A stretch of 64,000 nucleotides of DNA from Faecalibacterium sp. I3-3-89 (GTDB lineage: Bacteria; Bacillota; Clostridia; Oscillospirales; Ruminococcaceae). Of the stretch, positions 16,809-25,703 are shown piece after piece. A model generated the notes under the pieces. That model was not told the origin of the DNA, did not search any database, and saw only the letters and a list, made by a program, of their open reading frames with translations. Positions within the stretch are counted from its first letter, which is position 1. Every line of letters begins with the position of its first letter. The stretch spans positions 2,604,001 to 2,668,000 of the forward strand of contig NZ_CP094468.1 of NCBI RefSeq assembly GCF_023347275.1, read 5' to 3'. A program made the position numbers and the translations under genes.

Positions 16809-17534
16809 TTACAGCTGTGCCAGAATGGTCTGGCGGACGGCGGCGGGCAGTTCCTTCTGCTCGGCGCGGCTCATGCCCGCCGTCTGGATGGGCGGCAGCA
16901 CCCGGATGCGCACCGTGCCGGGCGTCGTCCGGTTGCCGTGGGCCTCGAACAGCCCCCGTGCGCCGGAGATCGCCACCGGCACCACCGGGGTTTCAGTCTT
17001 CACAGCGATGCGGAAAGCACCGGCCTTGAACTCACCGGCGCCGCCCTCCTCGCCCTTGTAGCGGGTGCCCTCGGGGAAGATGATGAAGCTCCTGCCGCTC
17101 TCTACGATGGCGGTGGCGTCGTTGAGGGCGCGCACCGAGGCGCGGACGTCATCGCGCTGGACGAAGACACAGCCCAGCAGCTTCATCCAGCGGCTGAGCA
17201 GGGGGATCTTTTCCAGCTCCTCCTTGGCGAGGATGCCGTAGGGCTTGTCGAGGCTGGCCAGCAGCAGGGGGATGTCATAATAGCTGCGATGGTTCGCCAC
17301 AAAAACGCAGGGTCCCTCTTTCGGGATGTTGTCCAGCCCCTCGACGCTGAGCCGGACGCCGGTGACGTTCAGGATGCCCCGGCTCCAGTGGGGGATGTGC
17401 TGCTCCACCAGACGGCGCACCGTTTCGGTGTCGCCGGCGGCCTGTGCACGCTCGGCTTTGCGCAGCACGCCGTAGTGGACGATCATGTAGCCAAACAGAT
17501 AGGTGAACATCGCAATGGTGCGGAAAATGCTCAC
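16809..17534 (-). CDS. plsC: 1-acyl-sn-glycerol-3-phosphate acyltransferase (PlsC family)
   Basis: 241 aa. It acylates lysophosphatidic acid to phosphatidic acid at the membrane. The family blocks are clear: NHRSYYD (HX4D catalytic), GCVFVQRDD, the FPEGTRYKG block and VPVAISGA. A hydrophobic N-terminal segment (TIAMFTYLFGYMIVHYGVL) anchors it. The start is a GTG at 17534, nine nt after AAAGGAGG (17544-17551); the frame continues upstream without homology. First gene of a three-gene minus-strand operon. Confidence 0.9.
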   Translation of the reverse strand: MSIFRTIAMFTYLFGYMIVHYGVLRKAERAQAAGDTETVRRLVEQHIPHWSRGILNVTGVRLSVEGLDNIPKEGPCVFVANHRSYYDIPLLLASLDKPYGILAKEELEKIPLLSRWMKLLGCVFVQRDDVRASVRALNDATAIVESGRSFIIFPEGTRYKGEEGGAGEFKAGAFRIAVKTETPVVPVAISGARGLFEAHGNRTTPGTVRIRVLPPIQTAGMSRAEQKELPAAVRQTILAQL

Positions 17535-17637
17535 AGAGAGATTCCTCCTTTCGGCTGAAAAGCCGTCTCTATTGTAACACACTCCGCCCCAAAAAGGGAG
17601 AGGAAACACTTTTTTTACATTTCGGGGGCTTTGCGGC

Positions 17638-17666
17638 TTGCAAAATCCACAAAATCCGGGTATATT
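17638..17666 (+). promoter_or_regulatory. Promoter of the YesL-like gene
   Basis: TTGCAA (17638-17643), 17-nt spacer and TATATT (17661-17666). The 5' leader to the ATG at 17762 is about 90 nt and contains no obvious riboswitch fold. Confidence 0.65.
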
Positions 17667-17761
17667 TATAATCAGAAAGCCAGCACAATGGTGTTTTATG
17701 CCAAACCGTGCTGTGCAATGGGAGCTGTCCCAGAGACAGCGAGAGAGGATATTCACATACC

Positions 17762-18592
17762 ATGAGTCTGTTCCCTTCTGCAAACGATTTCAAGTCCGGC
17801 CCGGGCGTGGAAAAGGACGCCCCCCGCAAGACCGGCGTCGGCCGCTTCTTCGAGCTGGTGGGCCGGGATATGAGCGGGATGTTCCTTGCCAACCTGCTCA
17901 CCTGTCTGGGCTTTCTGCCGGTCATCTGTCTGGTGTACATCGGCTTCCTGATGAACAGCCTGCCGGTCATGGTCCTCAGCGCCGCCGTGGGCGGCATTCT
18001 GGCCGGACCGGTGCTGGCGGGGATGTACGACACCGTCCTGCGCGCCCTGCGCGACGAGGCCGGCTACTGGTGGACCACCTACCGCAAGGCCTTCCGGCAG
18101 AACTTCAAGGCCAGCATCCTGCCGGGGATACTCTACTGCGTCGTGGTCACGGTGCAGATCTTCCTCGTCTACTTCTGCTTCAATATGCTCTACCACGGCA
18201 CCAACGTCGGCGTGGGGATGTGGGTGGCCACGGTGCTCAACCTCATCCTCTTCCATATGCTCTTCTCCTATATGTGGCCCCAGATCGTCCTGCTGGACCA
18301 GCCCCTCGGCCAGACCCTCAAAAACAGCGTCAACTGCATGATCGCCTTCCTGCCCCACGCGCTGGCGGCGTCCCTCGTGACGGTGCTGTTCTGGGGCCTC
18401 GTCATCCTCTGTATGCCGCTGGGCCTTCTGCTCATGCTGGTGTTCGGCTTCTGGTTTCAGGTGGAGATCACCAGCCAGATCGTCTACGGCGACCTCGACC
18501 GGGTGTTCCACATCGAGGAGAACATCCGCAAGCTCCACGACGCCGAGTACGAGGCCGAGATGGCCTCGGAGCGCAGCGACGGCGAAGAATAA
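17762..18592 (+). CDS. YesL/DUF624-like integral membrane protein
   Basis: 276 aa. A soluble N-terminus of about 40 aa (GRFFELVGRDMSGMFLANL) is followed by about six membrane helices: LTCLGFLPVICLVYIGFL, AAVGGILAGPVLAGMY, LPGILYCVVVTVQIFLVYF, WVATVLNLILFHMLFSY and two C-terminal ones. The GPVLAGMYDTVLRALRDE and TTYRKAFRQNFKASILPG blocks resemble the DUF624 (YesL) family, often linked to carbohydrate uptake in Firmicutes. The acidic tail (EEMASERSDGEE-like) is cytoplasmic. The ribosome site is weak (AGAGAGGAT about 13 nt upstream). The next gene begins 33 nt downstream. Function unknown. Confidence 0.75.
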   Translation: MSLFPSANDFKSGPGVEKDAPRKTGVGRFFELVGRDMSGMFLANLLTCLGFLPVICLVYIGFLMNSLPVMVLSAAVGGILAGPVLAGMYDTVLRALRDEAGYWWTTYRKAFRQNFKASILPGILYCVVVTVQIFLVYFCFNMLYHGTNVGVGMWVATVLNLILFHMLFSYMWPQIVLLDQPLGQTLKNSVNCMIAFLPHALAASLVTVLFWGLVILCMPLGLLLMLVFGFWFQVEITSQIVYGDLDRVFHIEENIRKLHDAEYEAEMASERSDGEE

Positions 18593-18625
18593 ACAGCGCA
18601 ATGACGCGGAAAGGGGATGCGTGCA

Positions 18626-19993
18626 ATGGAACAGCGGAACAATCTGGTGCTGCAGGGCACGGAGACGTTTTCCCGCGGGCAGCTCGATAATGTGGCGCTG
18701 GACAACGGCAGCGTCGTGCTGGACAGCGTGGCCGGGCGGTATCTGCAATACGGCAGCTATACCACGCCTGAGTTCGCCATGCCGGCTTTCTGCAACCTGA
18801 ATGTCAGCTGGAACGCCCACGCACCCCAGAACACCATGGTGGAGGTGCGCTGCCGGGTCTACGCAGGCGGCAATTGGACGGGCTGGATGAGCTTCGGCAA
18901 GTGGGCACCCGATTACCCCCGGAGCAGCATCAACGCCCACAGCGACGACGGCCTCATCTTCCTGATGGGCGACACCGTGACCGTGGCCCTGCCCGGCGGC
19001 GGCACCGGCGTCCAGCTTCAGGTGAATCTCTCCACCAACGACGACAAAGTCACCCCGGCGCTCCGGCTGCTGTCGGCGGCGGTCCGCCCCCTCGCGTGGG
19101 AAAAGCAGGACGGCCACCCCATCAACCGCCGCCTCTACTTACCGGAATACTGCCTCTCCGCCCACGACCCCAGTTTCGGGCGGGAGATGGACCTGCCGCT
19201 GGTGATGGCAGCGCTGATGAACCGCTGGGGCGAGGACATCCTGCCCGAGGAGGTGGCCCACATCATGGCCGACAAGGCCACCGGCAGCACCGGCAACGCC
19301 GCCTTTGCGGCGGCCGCAGCGGGCTGCTGCGGCTACCCCTGCTGGCAGGCGTGGATGGATCTGAAAGACCTGCGGGAACAGATCCACGACGGCTGCTCGG
19401 TGGCCGTCCGCATCGAGCGCCGCATCCGGGGCCAGCGCGACCCGGTGGGCGTCTGGATGGGCCTGCGGGGCTTCGGCCATGACGACGCCGTCCTCGCCGA
19501 CTTCGTCCTCCTCAACGACCCCACCGCCGACAGCGACGGGGCGGTGAACTGCACGATGGCGGTGACAGACTTTGCCCGCTACTTCACCGGGCGGGCCATC
19601 GCCCTCCGCCCCAAGCCCCGGGACATCGAGGCCGACCGGCCCCGGCGCGTCCCCTGCAGCTTCGAGTACAGCACCGAGGACGACTGCTGGTATCTGTCCC
19701 TCCGGGGCCAGCGCCAGCTCCTCCCGGCCGAGTTCTCCGGCTGGGCGGCCTGCAGCCCCCACGACGGCGTGGCCCATGCCACCACCGCCCACCGCACCTT
19801 CCGGCGGATGGAGCGGACACGGACGGGGGGCTTCCGCTTCCCGCCCGAGCAGACGGCCAGCGGCGGACGCTGCAGCATCTACATCATCGACCAGACCGGC
19901 ACCATGCAGTTTGCCGAAGTGCGGCTGCCCACCCCGCCGCCGGCCCCGTCGGCCCCCGAAGCCAACCAAAGCACTCTGCCCCCTGCCCCCTGA
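18626..19993 (+). CDS. Peptidase C39-like protein, apparently lacking catalytic residues
   Basis: 455 aa, no signal peptide. An N-terminal beta-rich region (residues 1-165) carries YLQYGSYTTPEF and VEVRCRVYAGGNWTGWMSF, which look like a ligand-binding module. Residues about 170-345 resemble the C39_2 peptidase-like fold: YLPEYCLSAHDP, LVMAALMNRWG, a Gly/Ala-rich helix and FVLLNDPTADSD. In active members the block before the MxLxxWG helix reads WCSPTS and the later block GHLVVV; here they read GREMDLP and GVWMGL, so the Cys and His of the triad are missing. The C-terminus is a proline-rich tail. The start at 18626 has GGAAAGGGG 9 nt upstream. It may bind rather than cleave peptides; the assignment is tentative. 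Confidence 0.55.
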   Translation: MEQRNNLVLQGTETFSRGQLDNVALDNGSVVLDSVAGRYLQYGSYTTPEFAMPAFCNLNVSWNAHAPQNTMVEVRCRVYAGGNWTGWMSFGKWAPDYPRSSINAHSDDGLIFLMGDTVTVALPGGGTGVQLQVNLSTNDDKVTPALRLLSAAVRPLAWEKQDGHPINRRLYLPEYCLSAHDPSFGREMDLPLVMAALMNRWGEDILPEEVAHIMADKATGSTGNAAFAAAAAGCCGYPCWQAWMDLKDLREQIHDGCSVAVRIERRIRGQRDPVGVWMGLRGFGHDDAVLADFVLLNDPTADSDGAVNCTMAVTDFARYFTGRAIALRPKPRDIEADRPRRVPCSFEYSTEDDCWYLSLRGQRQLLPAEFSGWAACSPHDGVAHATTAHRTFRRMERTRTGGFRFPPEQTASGGRCSIYIIDQTGTMQFAEVRLPTPPPAPSAPEANQSTLPPAP

Positions 19994-20047
19994 GGGGCAC
20001 GCCAGACGCTTTCAATGGATAAATCATCAATATGGGAGGAATACATT

Positions 20048-20656
20048 ATGGCAAAGACGATCATCACTTTGGGCCGTGAGTACTGCACCGGCGGACGCTA
20101 CATCGCAAAGGACGTGGCGCGCGCACTGGGCATCAAGCTCTACGACAAGGAGCTGATCACCATGGCAGCCAAAAATTCCGGACTGTCCGAGGAGGCCGTG
20201 GCCGCCAGCGAGAAGCGGCATACCCACAGCCTGCTCTACAGCCTGTATACGATGGGCAACGACCTTCCTCTGGGCGATCAGGTCTTCATCCTGCAGAGCC
20301 GCATCATCAAGCAGCTGGCCGACGAAGGCCCCTGCGTCATCGTGGGCCGCTGCGGCGACTATGTCCTGCGCGACCGCAAGGATGTGCTGCGCGTCTTTGT
20401 CTACGCCCCCAAGGAGTGGCGTCTGGCCTACGGCAAGGAGAACAATATGCTGCAGGCCAAGGACGAAAAGGGCATCAAGGATGAGGTCGAGAAGACCGAC
20501 CGCAACCGCGCAGCCTACTACAATTACTACACCCAGAACCGCTGGGGCGATGCCCACAACTACGATCTGGCCATCAACGCCGCACTGGGCCACGACGCCT
20601 GCGTGCAGATGATCCTTGCCGCCGCAGAGGCCAAGGAAAAGTCGATGGAGGGCTAA
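20048..20656 (+). CDS. Cytidylate kinase-like family protein
   Basis: 202 aa. ITLGREYCTGGRYIAKDVA is the modified P-loop of the Cytidylate_kin2 (AAA-like) family, followed by LYDKELITMAA, CVIVGRCGDYVL (Walker-B/LID region) and a lid rich in basic residues (VEKTDRNRAAYYNYYTQNRWG). The canonical GxxxxGKS is replaced by GREYCTGGR, as is usual in this family. The substrate is not established for the family. The ATG at 20048 has GGGAGGA 7 nt upstream. Neighbours give no functional clue. Confidence 0.8.
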   Translation: MAKTIITLGREYCTGGRYIAKDVARALGIKLYDKELITMAAKNSGLSEEAVAASEKRHTHSLLYSLYTMGNDLPLGDQVFILQSRIIKQLADEGPCVIVGRCGDYVLRDRKDVLRVFVYAPKEWRLAYGKENNMLQAKDEKGIKDEVEKTDRNRAAYYNYYTQNRWGDAHNYDLAINAALGHDACVQMILAAAEAKEKSMEG

Positions 20657-20699
20657 AGGCCCTGTCTCCCCGGAGAGACAGAACAAAACAACGATGCTG

Positions 20700-20731
20700 C
20701 GTGGGTAGGGCGCTTTTGCGCTCTGCCCACG
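20700..20731 (+). terminator. Long hairpin, probable terminator or attenuator before the MATE gene
   Basis: A 14-bp stem with two G-U pairs (CGTGGGTAGGGCGC / GCGCTCTGCCCACG) closes on TTTT. Only three Ts follow, so it may be a weak terminator after the kinase-like gene or an attenuator in the leader of the MATE exporter, which starts 58 nt later. A smaller hairpin CTGTCTC...GAGACAG precedes it at 20672-20691. Confidence 0.5.
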
Positions 20732-20788
20732 TTTGCGGCATAGAAAAAGCACACAACCCCCAAGTTATCAACAGCAAAAGGAGAAACC

Positions 20789-22192
20789 GTGGAAAACAAG
20801 CAGCCCCAGACCGCTCCCGCAGATGTGCGGGAAAACATTATGGGCACGATGGACATCAATCCTCTGCTCATCAAGCTCAGCGTACCGATGATGATATCCA
20901 TGCTGGTGCAGGCCCTCTACAACGTGGTGGACTCCATCTTCGTGTCCCACGTCAGCGAGAACGCCCTGACCGCTGTTTCGCTGGCGTTCTCATTGCAGAA
21001 CGTCATGATCGCCGTAGGCGTCGGCACCGGCGTCGGCGTCAACGCCCTGCTCTCCAAGAGCCTCGGCGAAAAGGATCAGGAGCGGGCCAACAAGACCGCC
21101 GAAAACGGCATTTTTCTGTCTCTGTGCAGCTACGCCGTCTTCCTCCTCATCGGCCTCACCTGCATGAAGCCCTACTTCTACGCCCAGACCTCGGACATGG
21201 ACATCGCCCGGCAGGGCATCCTGTATCTGAGCATCTGCTGCGTCCTCAGCCTCGGCCTCTTCACCCAGACCATGGGCGAAAAGCTGCTGGCCGCCACCGG
21301 CCGCACCCACCTCAGCATGATCAGCCAGCTGGTGGGCGCTGTGGTGAACATCGTGCTGGACCCCATCTTCATCTTCGGCTACTGCGGCGAGGCCCTGTCC
21401 GGCACTACCGGCGCTGCTGTGGCCACCGTCATCGGTCAGTTCTGCGGCGCGGGCATGACGCTGTACTTCAACCTCAACAAAAACCCCGACATCCAGATCA
21501 GCTTCCGGGGCTTCCGCCCCAGCGCCAAGGCCATCGGCCGCATCTACACCGTCGGCCTGCCCAGCATTGCCATGCAGTGCGTGGGCAGCGTCATGACCTT
21601 CTTCATGAACCAGATCCTGATGGCCTTCTCGGCCACGGCGGTGGCGGTCTTCGGCGTCTATTTCAAGCTGCAGAGCTTCGTCTTCATGCCCATCTTCGGC
21701 ATGAACAACGGCATGGTGCCCATCATCAGCTACAACTACGGCGCACGCAGGCCGGAGCGGGTCAAAAAGACCATCCGCCTCGCAGTCTTCTACGCCGAGT
21801 GCATCATGCTGGTGGGCTTCTGCATCTTCCAGTTCCTGCCGGATAAGCTGCTGGGCCTCTTTGCCGCCAGCGACGCCATGCTGGCCATCGGCATCCCGGC
21901 TCTGCGCATCATCTGCCCCCACTTCCTGCTGGCGGGCGCGGGCATCGTGCTCAGCTCGGTGTTTCAGGCACTGGGCAACGGCGTGTTCAGCCTCACCGTC
22001 TCCATCTGCCGCCAGCTGGTGGTGCTCATCCCCGCCGCATGGCTGCTGAGCCGCACCGGCGAGGTGAATATGGTCTGGTGGTCCTTCATCATCGCCGAAG
22101 TGGTCAGCCTGACCCTGAGCCTCATCTTCATGGCCCGCATCAACCGCACCGTCATCGTCCCGCTCTATGAGGAGCAGGACGCGGCTGTATAA
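20789..22192 (+). CDS. MATE family efflux transporter
   Basis: 467 aa, about 12 membrane helices in two homologous halves. The N-half motif NPLLIKLSVPMMISMLVQALYNVVDSIFV is typical of the DinF/NorM-like Firmicutes branch; the repeat in the second half reads VGLPSIAMQCVGSVMTFFMNQIL. It should export cationic drugs or metabolites using a Na+ or H+ gradient. The start is a GTG at 20789 with AAAAGGAG 5 nt upstream. No adjacent regulator of the MarR/TetR type is present. Substrate cannot be inferred. Confidence 0.9.
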   Translation: MENKQPQTAPADVRENIMGTMDINPLLIKLSVPMMISMLVQALYNVVDSIFVSHVSENALTAVSLAFSLQNVMIAVGVGTGVGVNALLSKSLGEKDQERANKTAENGIFLSLCSYAVFLLIGLTCMKPYFYAQTSDMDIARQGILYLSICCVLSLGLFTQTMGEKLLAATGRTHLSMISQLVGAVVNIVLDPIFIFGYCGEALSGTTGAAVATVIGQFCGAGMTLYFNLNKNPDIQISFRGFRPSAKAIGRIYTVGLPSIAMQCVGSVMTFFMNQILMAFSATAVAVFGVYFKLQSFVFMPIFGMNNGMVPIISYNYGARRPERVKKTIRLAVFYAECIMLVGFCIFQFLPDKLLGLFAASDAMLAIGIPALRIICPHFLLAGAGIVLSSVFQALGNGVFSLTVSICRQLVVLIPAAWLLSRTGEVNMVWWSFIIAEVVSLTLSLIFMARINRTVIVPLYEEQDAAV

Positions 22193-22227
22193 AAACTCCC
22201 CTCGTGGACGAAAGGAACGTGAACTCT

Positions 22228-22929
22228 ATGGCAAAAAAGCTGAAGTGGAACCTCATCCTCATGAGCCTGCTCTATCTGGCACTGGGCATCTTTTTGCTGA
22301 TGGTGCCCGGCACGGCCCTCAACGTGGTCTGCTACGCCCTGGGCGGCGTGGTACTGGCCTGCGCAGCCGTGCAGCTGGTGCGCTATTTTGTCGTAGAGCG
22401 CGGCGTGTTCCAGAGCCAGCTCACCCTCATCTCGGGCCTCGTCTGTCTGGCGCTGGGCGCGTTCCTCATCATCCGCAGCGACATCGTCGTCCGGGTGCTG
22501 CCCATCGTGTTCGGCCTGTTCATCATCTTCGACAGCCTTGGCCGCGTCCAGAACGCCCTTGAGCTGCGCCGGTGTGCGTATTCGAGCTGGAAGGTCTTCC
22601 TGCTGCTGGCGGTGCTCAGCGTCATTCTGGGCATCGTGATGGTGGTAGACCCCTTCGGCACGATGGAGACGCTGGTCATGGCCATCGGCCTCATCCTCAT
22701 CCTCGAAGCCGCCCTCAACCTGCTGAGTGCGCTGTACACCATGCTGGCCGTCCGGCGCTTCATGAAGCTGCACCCCGAGACCCAGTCGATGCTGGAGGCC
22801 GTCACCGGCAAGGACCTGAACGGCGACGGCGTCATCGCCCCGGACATCGCCCACGCCGACGCAGAGGCGACCGCCGTGGAGCTGGACCATGTGGACGAGA
22901 GCGCCGAGGTGGAGCAGGAGGAGGAATAA
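22228..22929 (+). CDS. DUF308/HdeD-like membrane protein with C-terminal EF-hand-like loop
   Basis: 233 aa. Six hydrophobic helices arranged as three hairpins (for example NLILMSLLYLALGIFLLMV and VFLLLAVLSVILGIVMVV), as in DUF308/HdeD proteins. The hydrophilic C-terminal tail (about 55 aa) contains DLNGDGVIAPD, which matches the calcium-binding EF-hand loop pattern DxNxDGxI except for the twelfth residue. The tail is strongly acidic (VEQEEE end). The ATG at 22228 follows GAAAGGA by 11 nt. It begins 35 nt after the MATE gene and may be co-transcribed. Function unknown. Confidence 0.7.
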   Translation: MAKKLKWNLILMSLLYLALGIFLLMVPGTALNVVCYALGGVVLACAAVQLVRYFVVERGVFQSQLTLISGLVCLALGAFLIIRSDIVVRVLPIVFGLFIIFDSLGRVQNALELRRCAYSSWKVFLLLAVLSVILGIVMVVDPFGTMETLVMAIGLILILEAALNLLSALYTMLAVRRFMKLHPETQSMLEAVTGKDLNGDGVIAPDIAHADAEATAVELDHVDESAEVEQEEE

Positions 22930-23057
22930 CTTCAGGCGGCTTGCCCTCTCCGTCTGCTCCCGCTGGTCGCATCCACTGCCCGGGTTGCGGCTCCCAGCGT
23001 CTGCTTCGCTGCCGCTTGCATCCTGCTGGCCGCTGCCCCAACAGCTTCTCCCTGTTT

Positions 23058-23073
23058 CCGCCACTAGTGGCGG
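23058..23073. repeat. Perfect 16-bp palindrome CCGCCACTAGTGGCGG
   Basis: Isolated self-complementary sequence in the 307-bp gap between the DUF308 gene and the flavoprotein gene. It has no T-run. The rest of the first half of this gap (22930-23057) is GC-rich with no frame or signal that I can support; the second half holds a palindromic repeat pair. Confidence 0.6.
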
Positions 23074-23077
23074 TCGT

Positions 23078-23204
23078 CGCCGTCGCCTATCGAGGAGAGG
23101 CCTTGGCATTCCGCTGCGTTTCCCGTATAAACTGTAAGCCTGACCTCTTTGCCAAAGGCTCCCCTCGGTAGGGGAGCTGTCGCCGAAGGCGACTGAGAGG
23201 TTTT
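23078..23204. repeat. Paired palindromic repeat element, copy 1 (left half truncated)
   Basis: Right half (23151-23204, plus): GGCTCCCCTCGGTAGGGGAG hairpin, then variable hairpin TCGCC-GAA-GGCGA, then CTGAGAGGTTTT. Left half (23078-23108, minus) keeps only TATCGAGGAGAGGCCTTGGC. The linker resembles that of copies 2 and 4 but is longer. See the findings for the family description. Confidence 0.75.
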
Positions 23205-23236
23205 ATCAATTCAACATAAAGGATAAAAAGAGAGCT

Positions 23237-24646
23237 ATGGAAAAGTACGATCTCATCATCGTTGGTGCCGGCCCGGCCGGTATCTTCACCGCCGTGGAGC
23301 TGCTGCGCCGCGGCAGCAAGAAGCACATCCTGCTGGTGGAAAAAGGCAAGCCGGTGGAAAAGCGCCACTGCCCCAAGGCAGAGCTTGGCCACTGCGTCAA
23401 CTGCCGCCCCACCTGCGCCATCACCACCGGCTTCTCCGGCGCAGGCGCATTCTCCGACGGCAAGCTGAGCCTCTCCTATGAGGTCGGCGGCGATCTGCCC
23501 AGCCTCATCGGCGAGGAGTTCGCGCAGGAGCTGATCGACTACACCGACAAGATCTACCTCGAGTTCGGCGCAGACCCCCACGTCGAGGGCATCTACACCG
23601 GCGAGGACATCAAGGAGATCCGCAAGAACGCCATCCACGCCGGTCTGAAGCTGGTGGACTGCCCCATCCGCCACCTCGGCACCGAGAAGGCACAGGAGCT
23701 TTACCTCGCCATCCAGAACTATCTGGCCGACAACGGCGTGGAGATGCTCTTCTCCACCGAGTGTGAGAACATCATCCTCGAGAACGAGGAGTGCAAGGGC
23801 GTGCTGCTGCGTCAGGGCAGCGGCGAACCCCGGGCCGTCTACGGCGACACCGTGGTCATCGGCACCGGCCGCCGCGGCGCCGACTGGCTCGAAAAGATCT
23901 GCGCCGAGCACCACATCGCCCACAAGCCCGGCACCGTGGACATCGGCGTCCGCGTCGAGTGCCGCAACGAGGTCATGGAAAAGGTGAACAAGGTACTCTA
24001 TGAGTCCAAGCTCATCGGCTACCCGAAGCCCTGGAAAAACAAAGTGCGCACCTTCTGCCAGAACCCCGGCGGCTTCGTGGCGCAGGAGAACTACGACAAC
24101 GACCTCGCCGTCGTCAACGGCCACAGCTTCAAGGAGAAGAAGAGCGAGAACACCAACCTCGCCATCCTCGTCTCCCACAACTTCACCGAGCCGTTCAACC
24201 AGCCCATCGCCTACGCCCAGAAGGTGGGCGAGCTGACCAATATGCTGGGCGCAGGCCACATCATGGTCCAGCGCTACGGCGACATCCTCGACGGCAAGCG
24301 GACATGGCAGAAGGAGCTGGCCCAGTCCAACGTCAAGCCCACCCTGAAGGACGCCGTGGCCGGCGACATCACCGCCGCCATGCCCTACCGCGCCATGACC
24401 AACATCATCGAGTTCATCAAGATGCTGGACATGGTCGTGCCCGGCTTTGCCGCCAACGAGACCCTGCTGTACAGCCCCGAGCTGAAGTTCTACTCCAACA
24501 AGGTCAAGATGGACGCAAACCTCGACACCAACATCAAGGGCCTGCACTGCCTCGGCGACTCCTCCGGCTGGACCCGCGGCCTGATGATGGCCTCCGTCAT
24601 GGGCGTGCTGATGGGCCGCAAGCTGGCCGAGAAGGAAGGCTGCTGA
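23237..24646 (+). CDS. FAD-dependent oxidoreductase (COG2509-type NAD(FAD)-utilising dehydrogenase)
   Basis: 469 aa. The N-terminal dinucleotide-binding motif DLIIVGAGPAGIFTAVEL and the C-terminal GLHCLGDSSGWTRGLMMA FAD-contact segment are clear. A cysteine cluster (HCPKAELGHCVNCRPTC, about 47-63) and SGAGAFSDGKLSL are typical of the COG2509 proteins, found widely in Clostridia; their substrate is unknown. No signal peptide is seen. It starts at an ATG with a purine-rich AAAGAGAGCT upstream and stands alone between a palindromic repeat and a strong terminator. Confidence 0.8.
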   Translation: MEKYDLIIVGAGPAGIFTAVELLRRGSKKHILLVEKGKPVEKRHCPKAELGHCVNCRPTCAITTGFSGAGAFSDGKLSLSYEVGGDLPSLIGEEFAQELIDYTDKIYLEFGADPHVEGIYTGEDIKEIRKNAIHAGLKLVDCPIRHLGTEKAQELYLAIQNYLADNGVEMLFSTECENIILENEECKGVLLRQGSGEPRAVYGDTVVIGTGRRGADWLEKICAEHHIAHKPGTVDIGVRVECRNEVMEKVNKVLYESKLIGYPKPWKNKVRTFCQNPGGFVAQENYDNDLAVVNGHSFKEKKSENTNLAILVSHNFTEPFNQPIAYAQKVGELTNMLGAGHIMVQRYGDILDGKRTWQKELAQSNVKPTLKDAVAGDITAAMPYRAMTNIIEFIKMLDMVVPGFAANETLLYSPELKFYSNKVKMDANLDTNIKGLHCLGDSSGWTRGLMMASVMGVLMGRKLAEKEGC

Positions 24647-24688
24647 GCTGCCATTCTGCACTAAGCTGCGCTGAATATTTGTTTCCCG

Positions 24689-24721
24689 ACGCCCCTCCGC
24701 CCCCTGCGGAGGGGCGTTTTT
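24689..24721 (+). terminator. Strong terminator of the flavoprotein gene
   Basis: Twelve perfect base pairs (ACGCCCCTCCGC / GCGGAGGGGCGT), 5-nt loop, T-run TTTTT. Confidence 0.95.
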
Positions 24722-24809
24722 GCGTCCGTTTTCAACAAAACCGTATGGAATGCAAAAGCGGTCATAAAAAGTCCATCTCCGCCATATGAAAATTTTATTG
24801 GAAATTGAA

Positions 24810-24838
24810 TTGATTTTCTTGGTCAAAACTGCTACAAT
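24810..24838 (+). promoter_or_regulatory. Promoter of the RpiR-family regulator gene
   Basis: TTGATT (24810-24815), 17-nt spacer, TACAAT (24833-24838), in an AT-rich stretch. The leader to the ATG is about 50 nt with AAGGAGGG 7 nt upstream of the start. Confidence 0.75.
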
Positions 24839-24896
24839 CTTAGAAAGAAGTCTAGGCGGAATTGTGTCTTGCGCATAATGCAAGGAGGGATCACTT

Positions 24897-25703
24897 ATGT
24901 GCGAAGCCCCCGGAAGCGTAGTAACTCTGCTCTGTTCCGGCATCCAGCTTTACAGCGCCGAGCGGCGTATTGCGGACTGCATTCTTGCAGATGTAAAGCG
25001 GGCGTCCATGTGTACGTCGGCCGAGCTGGCCCGTCTGAGCAGTTCGTCCGAGGCCACCATCACCCGGCTGTGCCACAAGCTGGGCTTCGAGAACTACCGC
25101 AAATTCCAGCTGGCGCTGGCGCGGGATGCCATGGAGCAGCAGGAGACCGCCCGGCGCACCCGGGAGGAAGGGCAGGACGAGCTGCGTCAGGCCCTGCTGG
25201 ACATTCAGGCCAACCGGGAAGAGGAGCTGCGGGCCACCATTCAGGCCATCGACACCCGGCAGCTGCGGCGGGTGCTCTCGCTGCTGCGCAGCTGCGAGGT
25301 CATCGAGGTGGTGTCTGAGGGCAGAAGCCTTCCGGTGGCGCTGGATGCATCCATCCGGTTCAGTCATCTGGGCAAGCGGTGCGTCGCCAGCGCCCTCCAC
25401 GAAAAGACGCTGGCTTTTGCGCAGACGCTGACCCCGAAGGACCTCCTCATGGCATTCTCCACCTCCGGGCGGGATGCCGGGCTGGAAGAGGTGATCTCTG
25501 CCGCCAAGATGAGGGGTGCGCCGGTGCTGCTCATCACCTGCGACAGCCACAGCCCGCTGGCCCATCTGTCCGACTATGTGATGACCGCCTCCAACCGCGA
25601 ACAGCGGCTCATCGAGGGCAGCCACGCGGCATCTCTCCTCTCACCGAACATCCTCGTGGAGGTGCTCTATTATCTGCTCCGGATGGAGAAAGCGCGAACG
25701 TAA
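24897..25703 (+). CDS. MurR/RpiR family transcriptional regulator
   Basis: 268 aa. N-terminal HTH_6 domain (about 1-80) with AERRIADCILAD, SAELARLSSSSEATITRLCHKLGFENYRKFQ. C-terminal SIS sugar-phosphate-binding domain (about 120-250) with EVVSEGRSLPVALDA, LLMAFSTSGRDAGLEE and VLLITCDSHSPLA. In the family, binding of a phosphosugar relieves or promotes repression of sugar catabolic genes. Here it is flanked by terminators on both sides and has no sugar-utilisation gene next to it, so its targets lie elsewhere. Confidence 0.88.
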   Translation: MCEAPGSVVTLLCSGIQLYSAERRIADCILADVKRASMCTSAELARLSSSSEATITRLCHKLGFENYRKFQLALARDAMEQQETARRTREEGQDELRQALLDIQANREEELRATIQAIDTRQLRRVLSLLRSCEVIEVVSEGRSLPVALDASIRFSHLGKRCVASALHEKTLAFAQTLTPKDLLMAFSTSGRDAGLEEVISAAKMRGAPVLLITCDSHSPLAHLSDYVMTASNREQRLIEGSHAASLLSPNILVEVLYYLLRMEKART

